Positions 1 to 7,037 of a stretch of DNA of 21,039 nucleotides are shown one piece after another. The notes beneath the pieces were generated by a model. That model made no database searches. It saw only the letters and a program-made list of their open reading frames with translations, and was not told the origin of the DNA. Source of the stretch: Pleurotus ostreatus/Saccharomyces cerevisiae fusant (Eukaryota > Opisthokonta); contig JAMQCK010000509.1 in NCBI GenBank assembly GCA_024196135.1, positions 1 through 21,039 on the forward strand. Reading direction: 5' to 3'. Within the stretch, counting starts at the first letter, position 1, and every line of letters starts with the position of its first letter. The translations under genes were made by a program, and so were the position numbers.

Positions 1-2919
1 ACGTCGCCGTCGCGCTCTACCAGCTCGTCATGCGCGATACGCTTACGACCGTGACCAAGGTTAATAAGAAGACAACGAAGAAGTGGAAGCCCCTCCCGCT
101 CACCACCGTCGAGCTGCAGAAGGCTGGTTCCCGCTTGCTTCGCCTTGCGCCCAAGCGTGTCCTCGACATCGCGGAGAAACTCTACCAACAAGGGTTTGTG
201 TCCTACCCGCGCACTGAGACCGACCAGTTTCCCAATAACATGGACTTCAAGTCACTCATCGAGAAGCAGAAAGCAGACGGCGCATGGGGTGCCTTCGCCA
301 CGAAGCTGAACGACCAGGGCGGCTTTGAGCGCCCACGTAAGGGCAAGCACAATGACAACGCACATCCGCCGATTCATCCTACGGCGCACGCAAACCAATT
401 AGCCGGCGACGAGAAGCGCGTCTACGAGTTTATCACGCGCCGGTTTCTCGCATGTTGTTCCAAGGATGCTGAAGGCTTCCAAACGGTCATTGATGTCCTC
501 TGCGGTGGCGAGGCCTTTCACACTACGGGCCTCATCGTGCTCGAGCGCAACTACCTCGAGGTCTATGTCTACGACAAGTGGAACGGGCACGCGGTGCCCG
601 AGTTCGCGCAGGGGGACGAGTTCCAGCCCGCGCGCGTGGAGTTGTTGACTGGGACGACGACGGGGCCGAACTATTTGACGGAGGCGGATTTGGTGACGCT
701 GATGGACAAGAATGGGATCGGGACGGACGCCACTATCGCACAACATATTGAGACGGTGATCAATCGGGAGTATGTGATTGAGGAGATGGCGGGGCAGACG
801 AAGTATCTGAAGCCTTCAACCTTGGGCATCGGGCTCGTGGAGGGCTACGACCAGATTGGGCTGGAGAAGTGCTTGACGAAGCCGCAGTTGCGTCGTGCGG
901 TGAGCAAAGAAGTAGACCTCGTCGTTCGCTCAACTAACATGCATCCGTCCCTCTCGCAGACCGAGCGTTCGATGAAGCAAGTCTGCAACGGGACGAAGAC
1001 GAAAGAGGAATTTATCGAGGAAGACCTGCAGATGTACAAGGAAATGTTCGAGGTCTCGGAGCAGGAGATCAACAAGCTCATCACGGTCAGCGACCAGACT
1101 CATCTAAATGCGATGTACTGACTTTGCTGCAGAGTTTGAAGCGTCGTCTTAACCCACCTGGTGGTGGTGGAGGGAACGGCGGAGGTGGTGGAGGTGGAGG
1201 TGGAGGTGGAGGAGGCGGCGTTGGTCGTGGGGGCGGCGCAGGCCGCGGCGCTCGAGGTGGGCGTGGACGAGGGGCAGGTGGGCCAGCTGGTCGTGGTGCA
1301 GGGCGCGGAGGACGTGGTGGAGGAGGCGCCGGACGTGGTGGAGGAGGCGCCGGACGTGGTGGAGGAGGCGCCGGACGTGGTATGGGGCCGATCGACATCC
1401 AGTCCGACGACGAAGGGGGTGACGACGATGGTACGCTCGTCTGCCTTGACTATACCCATTATCCGTGACCTAACGCGCAACTCATCGCAGCACCCCCACC
1501 TCCAGCTCGCGCGCCACGCAGTCGAGCGCAGCCCGCTGCGTCAACGTCCCGCCAAGCATCAACCTCACGAACCGCGCCCATCTCGCGCGCACAGGCTTCC
1601 ACATCTCGTCCGGCGTCCCGCGCTCAGGCCCCCGCATCTCGCGCTCAAGCCCCGGCATCGCGAGCCACTGCACCCGCCTCACGAGCTGTCGCACCCTCAT
1701 CACGCGCTGCTGCTACCAAGAGCTGCGAATGCCCCGGCGGGCGCCCCGCCGCGCGCAAGACCTGGGATAACGCTGGTTCGAATCGCGGGCGAGGGTACTA
1801 CACGTGCGCGACCGAGGAGTGCGGGTTCTTCGAGTGGGCGGACGAACTCCCGGCGTCGAGCATTCCGGCGAAGAGGCCGGTGGCGGCTGTGGTGAGTTGA
1901 CACCCTCTTGAATACGGAGGCTTAACGTGCTCACGTCCGTCACTCTCCAGGACTCCGACGACCGCACCTGCGACTGCGGCATCCCTGCCCGCCAACTCAC
2001 CGTCACCAAGGACGGCCCCAACAAGGGTCGGATCTTCTACAAGTGCTCAAACAGCGAGCCCGATAACTGCCGGTTCTTCGAATGGGGTGATGAGGAGCCG
2101 AGGAAGAAGGGTGGCGGTGGGTTGAGCTCGGTCAATGTGAGCAATCGGTCGACGAGTACGGGAGGCGGTGGTGGCGGGGGAGGAGAGAGATCGGGGAAGT
2201 GTTATAAGGTGTGTACGGTACTTGAAAGGCTTAAGGAGGGGCGCTGACGTGCTTGGTATGCTAGTGCGATCAGGAGGGACATTGGTCAAGTAGTGAGTGT
2301 TCGTTGCATCGACTGCGATGTGAGGTGCTAATAAACATCCAGATTGTCCAAATGCGGGCGACTCAAGCTCGAAACGCCTGAAGACGATGGATTCCGGCGG
2401 TCGTGCAGCGAGCGGTGGGAGCAGCGGAAAGTGCTTCAAGGTATGCATGTTATGCCTCAAACCATCCGCATCTTTCTCATCGACTCCTTCATAGTGCGAT
2501 CAAGAAGGTCACTGGTCGAAGGGTGAGTTATACAGTGAAAGTCGAGTTATCTCTGTTCAACAATCGTCAGATTGTCCAAATACAGACAACTACGGCGGTG
2601 GGCGATCGAAGAGCATGAACTCAGGAGGCGGAGGCGGTGGGCAAACCGGCGAATGCTACATTTGCCATGAGACGGGCCATTGGAGTAATGGTACGTTTCC
2701 GCTCTTTTCTGCTGATTGTAAGTAGGGTTGCTAACCGACTGCATAGCATGCCCTAACAAGGACGGTGGCGGCGGTGGCGGACGGACGACCTCAACGAGAG
2801 GGAAGAGAGGCAGAGGCGGCAGCACTCGCGGGTCCACGCGTGGGCGAGGCGGGGCGAAGAAGGCGGGGCGAGGGAGAACAGTGAAGAAGACGACGTTCGC
2901 TGCGGCGGACGATTGGTGA
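1..2919 (+). CDS. TOP3: DNA topoisomerase III, C-terminal part (5' end outside window)
   Basis: Type IA topoisomerase that passes single strands through a transient 5'-phosphotyrosine break and works with RecQ helicases in the nucleus. The window opens inside the gene; the reading frame starts at base 3. Exons: 1-1085, 1133-1430, 1491-1891, 1951-2208, 2265-2292, 2343-2440, 2495-2522, 2571-2690, 2747-2919 (stop TGA), about 828 residues in the window. The catalytic motif SYPRTETD has its Tyr at 204-206. The motifs GIGTDATIAQHIETV and YLKPSTLGIGLVEGYD follow. After the topoisomerase core come a Gly/Arg-rich tract (1155-1390), an Ala/Ser/Arg/Pro linker, GRF zinc finger 1 (1721-1846), GRF finger 2 (about 1966-2095), three CCHC zinc knuckles split by introns, and a basic RGG tail. 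All eight introns are GT-AG, 47-60 nt, and keep the frame. The first donor (GTCAGC at 1086) is weak but is backed by a TACTGAC branch site. The family is certain; the exact splice sites are hand predictions. Confidence 0.95.
1155..1390 (+). repeat. Gly/Arg-rich low-complexity tract in TOP3 with a 21-bp minisatellite
   Basis: A GGN-rich run encodes poly-Gly followed by GR and GGRG repeats. At 1311-1381 a 21-bp unit is repeated about 3.4 times almost without change (units 1311-1331, 1332-1352, 1353-1373), each giving the heptad GRGGGGA. RGG tracts of this sort commonly bind nucleic acid. The reverse strand reads as a poly-Pro ORF, which is a shadow. Confidence 0.9.
1721..1846 (+). other. GRF zinc finger 1 of TOP3
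   Basis: Encodes the pattern C-x-C, then a GSNRGRGYYTC segment, then CGFFEWADE, which matches the GRF-type zinc finger (CxC, GR-Y-x-C, C-x-FFxW). These fingers bind single-stranded DNA in several nucleases and topoisomerases. It lies in the third exon, after the Ala/Ser/Arg linker. Confidence 0.9.
1966..2095 (+). other. GRF zinc finger 2 of TOP3
   Basis: Encodes TCDCGIPA, then GRIFYKCS and CRFFEWGDE, a second GRF finger separated from the first by an intron (1892-1950). All four Cys ligands and the FFEW core are present. Confidence 0.9.
2197..2764 (+). repeat. Three intron-split CCHC zinc knuckles of TOP3, two arising by tandem duplication
   Basis: The knuckles read CYKCDQEGHWSSNC, CFKCDQEGHWSKDC and CYICHETGHWSNAC, all C-x2-C-x4-H-x4-C. 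In the first two, a 28-nt microexon (2265-2292 and 2495-2522) carries the central part. An intron of phase 0 precedes the second Cys and an intron of phase 1 precedes the last Cys. The third knuckle lacks the first intron but keeps the phase 1 intron (2691-2746). Microexon starts are 230 bp apart, and the following exons begin with the same 11 bases. Confidence 0.85.
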
Positions 2920-3221
2920 TTGAGAATGGACGATGGACGGTTGCTCTGGATGATGTTGCTTCGGATGGATGGCCGTGTTGCTTTCGACTGCTTTGGAAGA
3001 ATGTATTTGGACCTTTGCCCTGTTGTGCTTGCAATCCACTGACTCTTACGAGGGGCCCACATCGCTAGCACTCACTTACCCGCTAACACTCACACTCGCG
3101 GGCATCGTACAGCAGTACAAATATTGTTCCCATAGCGAGAGCACGAGAGCATAGCATACATCACGAACCCAGGTGTCCTGTAAAGGGGGGGGGGGGAGCT
3201 CCAGACGTGCGGACTGCCCGA
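2920..3221. other. Convergent intergenic region between TOP3 and SHR3
   Basis: About 300 bases between two stop codons facing each other, so it must carry both 3' UTRs and polyadenylation signals. The only distinct object is a run of 12 G at 3185-3196. No coding potential was seen. Confidence 0.7.
3185..3196. repeat. Homopolymer G12 (C12 on the SHR3 sense strand)
   Basis: Twelve G in a row, 26 bases past the SHR3 stop codon on that gene's sense strand. It is one of two long G runs in the window; the other ends the retroposon at 18893-18905. Confidence 0.95.
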
Positions 3222-3228
3222 TCAGTCC
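3211..3228 (-). promoter_or_regulatory. Hairpin over the SHR3 stop codon
   Basis: A perfect 6-bp inverted repeat (ggactg, 6-nt loop, cagtcc) spans the TGA stop at 3222-3224 on the minus strand. It may form a small mRNA hairpin. Function is unknown and chance is possible. Confidence 0.35.
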
Positions 3229-4015
3229 GTCTTAGCCGCCTTCGCTTCCTTCTTTTGCTCCTCGAGGAACTTCGCCAACGTCTTCTCGTCCTGTCTCCGC
3301 GCGTATTCCTGGCCGGCCTGCAAGCACAGTCAGCGGCAACGATCAGTGCTGTACGTGAAGCAGCTCCTACCTGAAGCAAGAGGACCGCAGCGAGACAGAA
3401 GATGATGATAACGTTCGCCGCGGAGAGGATCTGCATCGACTGTACGCGCTCCGTGTGTGTTATGTCCTCGCGCGGGTTGACGACGTTGCGCAGCATTGGG
3501 AGGATGGTGGTGGTGTAGATAGCGATGGCAAAGATGAACGCGGCTTTAGGGGAGAGGAAGGAAGGGGAGGGGAAGACGGAAGGAGGTCAGCACCGACGTT
3601 CGTCGAACAGGGACACTGGCACGCACCCAAGCTCGACCCATCGAAGAACATAGCGCTATCATCCCACTTGTGCAGCTTCGCTACGTGTCCGAGGATGCTC
3701 ACGCCCATCATGCCGTGCATGAGGGACTGTGTGGGAGGAAAGGGGAACGTGTCAACACCACCGTCGCTGCATGCAGCAGCGCCACGCACCTTGATCGCTG
3801 GCGGCGCATTGTAGAACGTCGTGTAGAAGAAGATACCATCGTCCTGGACATCCCTGCTGTTGACGTCCCCCCAGAGGATCCGATAGTCCATGTTGAAGCA
3901 AATGAACAGGACGCCTGTGTACTTCGCTTCAGGTGCCTGAATAAAACTCTTCAAATGTGGACGTACCTAGGAAGAAACAGACCGGGGCGAGCACCGCAGC
4001 ATGTTTGAAGCCCAT
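3222..4015 (-). CDS. SHR3: Shr3-type ER packaging chaperone for amino-acid permeases
   Basis: Membrane protein of the endoplasmic reticulum that in yeast helps amino-acid permeases fold and enter COPII vesicles. Exons on the minus strand: 4015-3967, 3914-3790, 3726-3627, 3543-3371, 3317-3222; introns of 52, 63, 83 and 53 nt, all GT-AG. The product is 180 residues, close to yeast Shr3 (about 210). Four hydrophobic segments lie near residues 6-23, 59-75, 91-109 and 130-149. Family-typical stretches are FYTTFYNAPPAIK, LMHGMMGVS and KLHKWDDSAMFFDGSSLAAF. The tail after the last membrane segment is charged and Lys-rich. The ATG at 4015 is followed directly by the first membrane segment. The gene is convergent with TOP3. 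The family is recognised from memory of fungal Shr3 proteins; exon joins agree with the hydrophobic pattern. Confidence 0.88.
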
Positions 4016-5935
4016 GACCGAGGAGTAGACCGGTTATCCAGCCGCGGAGAGAGGAGCAAAGACGGGGGACAGGAGGAGGAGGACGTGGTCGAGGATAAGA
4101 CGCGCGCGGCGCGTATCAAGCGCCGCGCCGAATGCGGATCAGAACTCGCGTGCGTTTTGCGTGCGTTCCTTATGCGCAGAAAATCGACGTGTGCCTTCTC
4201 GAAGTCTCCTCCGGCTCTCTTGAGCCTTTCTAAAACCATGAAGCAAGCATAGCCTGTCGTCAACGCTCACAATCGCTTATGCTTCAAACCTGTTATCCTT
4301 AAAACGACACGCTCATTTCTCGAAACTCTCAGAAGCGTTCGACCCCAGGGCTCTAGAAATGGTGACTGAGGTTCTCTCGCATCCCTCTGCCATTTGGTAA
4401 GCCTCTATGGATTTTTGGTCCCTCAAGTAATGACAGACAGCCAACCAAACGAGATTGATGAGACCATTAGGTGCATGTGGCAATCATGTGTGTCTCAAAT
4501 GCCACGTGACCACGAATCTGGTGTGACGCAGCAGCGTGACGCCACCCCGAGAGGGGTGGAGCGCAAAGCGGACGCACTAGAGGTGTAGAATAGGACATAG
4601 CGCGCACTCCGACAAGCAGACGCGCTCTTTTGAGACTGCTGGCTATTACCGCGTTCTGAGCTATGTTCATGGCCCGCCGGATTATGTTCAAGTAAATGAA
4701 CATGTGCGGGAAGACTACGCGTCAACATAGGGATCTCGACGTCGATCTTCGGCCTACCTCTGTCTCTAAATGTAAACGAGTCCTGTACGACGCTCATTAG
4801 GTGCCATCAATATAGGCTTCAAGGCGTGCGCAAGTTCCTCGGTCTCGCTGTGACCACTTGTCGCTCTTGGCGCACGGCAAGCGAGCTACCTGAACCAGCG
4901 ATGGGTCATCTGAGGGTACTACGTCCTTGCCTCCGAGCACCATGGGGGGAGCTACCCGTAATCATGTCGTTTGCCTGTTTGCATGTTGTCTACGTGTCTT
5001 CACGTCCCTGTCGAGAATTTCTGAGTTTTCTGACGGTCGGAAGGCGACGCATGTTGCCTAAAAGCCATGCGCGTGTTGCCTAAGGATATCCGCATACCAC
5101 AAACTAGTGCTTTATATTTTCTAGTGATTGTAGGGCGATATAGGGAGACACAACGACATTCCAAGGTATTTCAATCGACTATCAGCAGTTATTTGAGCTG
5201 CAAATAGCGCTTCCGACAACGCCATCTAGTACGCCTATCGCAGGTCAAATATGGCGCGGGCAGTCTGAATGGCAGCTGGACGGGCGTGCTGGCAGACTCG
5301 TACAATCGCGTGTAGTGGCACAAACAGCGAGGGAGTTGACGCTGGTCCTTCTTTTCCGAATGATTCGTGGAAGATCTGACGCCCGCCGCGCGAGGCCAAC
5401 CGCTGCGCCTCTCGACGTCCATCGCGTACGACAGGGTATTCAGCGCGTAGATGGACGTAATCGCTACTTTGGATGATTCATTTCTACGGCGACTTCAGAG
5501 AATTGAGGAACTACGCACACGGACGTGAGGCGATGTATTCACGGAGCCGAGAAATATGTGCGGACTTGCCAGAATGTGTATGCGAGATGGAGGGAAAGCG
5601 TACACGAACGAGGGAATGTAGCGTGCACAAGCTAGGGAGGCCGCAGGTTGACCAGGTGTTTTCGTGGAAAGTACATGAACTCCGTAGGAAGGAGGATGCG
5701 GACAAAGGAAGACAGAAGGCGATCGAGGGAGACAAGAAGGGGCTTGCTGCATAAGTGACCACGCTGCTGAGACTGAACGCAAGTCGTTGAGAGATCTTCA
5801 GGGTCTATGGCCAGTGAGCTATGCATCGAGGACCAAACGGTCGATGGGAAGATACCGGGGCTATGCACATGGGGCAAGACCGCGGTACGAAGTACACACG
5901 TTCAGCCGCGTGTGTTCTTGAGGCTGGCTAGTAGG
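4016..5935. other. Gene-poor region upstream of SHR3
   Basis: About 1.9 kb with only short ORFs on both strands (the longest about 100 codons). None has a recognisable domain, a plausible exon chain or codon use like the neighbouring genes. The first few hundred bases should include the SHR3 promoter (minus strand). A GC-rich palindrome lies at 4104-4128, and a CACGTG E-box core at about 4503. Confidence 0.6.
4104..4128. promoter_or_regulatory. GC-rich inverted repeat upstream of SHR3
   Basis: Perfect 9-bp arms (gcgcggcgc and gcgccgcgc) around a 7-nt spacer, about 90-115 bp upstream of the SHR3 ATG. It could be a dimeric transcription-factor site or a 5' UTR hairpin. There is no direct evidence for either. 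Confidence 0.3.
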
Positions 5936-6388
5936 TCCGAGGACGTGACGCTGCTGAAGATGCCCCGGGACACTGTCAGCCTGATAGTCGTAGAACTTCC
6001 ACCGGAGTTGCAGCACCAATGGAGCGCGCCCGGCCAGTACGTGGAGAGAATAGCCGAAAGGAGCGAGCACAATAGCGCAGCCCCGCGGCACAAGAGCACA
6101 TTTCGGCACAAGAGCCCATCTTCGCAGAGCAGAAAGCTGCCAGAGGTATATCATCAGGTGACGGTCGCCAGGTAGGTCTCTTGCGGGCCTGCGGGGTAAG
6201 ATGTCCTGCTCGTGTTGGGATGTGTTCGCTCAGGAAGTCTTGCGAGAGGTGAGCGCCCTGCTCTGCGTCATCTGTATGCTTCGCCGCCTGCGGAGCGGAC
6301 GGTGTATGTGGCAAGAACGGGGACGCATACATCTTTGTTCGCCGTCGCTGAAGAGCGGACGTCGGTGGATGGCCTGTATTCCGGACCA
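5936..6388 (+). pseudogene. Possible ferric-reductase-like relic (FAD and NAD(P) binding region)
   Basis: Two fragments in the same frame resemble the cytosolic half of fungal ferric reductases. Fragment 1 (5936-6043) ends in WSAPGQYV, like the W-x-PGQ-[HY]-V start of the FAD-binding segment, and is preceded by DVTLLKMPRDTVSLIVVEL, like the usual beta strand pair. Fragment 2 (6266-6388) reads ASPPAERTVYVARTGTHTSL and then SVDGLYSGP, which resembles the segment from the HPFTIA region through R-x-GFT to VDGPYGGP. The gap is 222 nt with an in-frame stop at 6173-6175. No membrane domain was found upstream, and HPF, GPYG and the NADPH motif downstream are changed or missing. I read it as a decayed gene fragment. 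The similarity is from memory and by eye, so chance remains possible. Confidence 0.4.
6086..6121 (+). repeat. Short tandem duplication (2 x 18 bp)
   Basis: The unit cggcacaagagcacattt at 6086-6103 is followed at once by a near copy at 6104-6121. It lies between the two ferric-reductase-like fragments and fits non-coding decay. Confidence 0.7.
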
Positions 6389-7037
6389 GTGCGTCACCGG
6401 CTTCGACGCGCGTCGGTCCACCTTTCAGAGGGTCCTCTTGTATACGGCGCAGCAGAACATCATTGATACTCGACAATAAGCAAGATTTGTATAAGGTGGG
6501 GTAGACACGGTACACGGAGATAGATTCGCGTGGAATCTGCGTAGGCCGCGGCTGGATAGCGTTCCCAAGGCTGTAACTGGAGATCTATGGGAGGGCGTGG
6601 ATATACACGTACCTGCATTTTCTCCCGCGAGTGGGACTACATGGGAAGGGCAGGTACCTTCCTCGGCATCTCTGCAGGCGGGCACCTGGTGAAGCAGCTG
6701 GTCGGGCGATATGTTTTCGGGGTCTGCATCAGAAGAGCAGTAGAGTTTGAGTCTCCGGGGTGTTAAGGTATGAGTAGACATCAACCTTCGATGCGCATAG
6801 TCCCAGAGAGTTCGAGGGCGAAGTCATGGCGCTGCACCAAGTTGAACTTCCGGAGAATTCCGGCCGAGGCCGATCTTCGGACCTGACGTCACGCGTTGCC
6901 GCTTCACGTGCTTGGCCGGTGCCGGTCACCAAGTCACGCCGCAATATGCGACTTGTACTTGATCTCCATGGTTCTTTGCACACAACCATCACGACGCTGA
7001 CTTTTCTGCCTCCCTTGATACGCCGTTTGAGTCTGCT
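6389..7037. other. Intergenic region and probable promoter of the PARP-like gene
   Basis: About 650 bases without a convincing gene. The last 60 bases before 7038 are C/T-rich and look like a 5' leader. An out-of-frame ATG at 6826 opens a 71-codon ORF overlapping the start. It matters only if transcription begins that far upstream. No clear TATA box was seen. Confidence 0.5.

Noticed and set aside
1087..1480. Long minus-strand ORFs rich in Pro, Ser and Thr opposite the TOP3 Gly tract
   Set aside because: They are antisense readings of the GGN repeat; the plus frame continues the TOP3 protein through valid splice sites into two GRF fingers.
1765..1785. A ggttcgaat string like a tRNA T-loop
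   Set aside because: It lies inside the first GRF finger codons, and no acceptor stem, D arm or anticodon arm pairs around it.
5473..5754. ORFs of 80-95 codons on both strands in the SHR3 to PARP-like gap
   Set aside because: No domain, no splice partners, and both strands are equally open, which suggests chance in GC-rich DNA.
5976..6515. Minus-strand ORF of 179 codons
   Set aside because: It is opposite the ferric-reductase-like fragments, has low-complexity sequence, and shows no motif I recognise.
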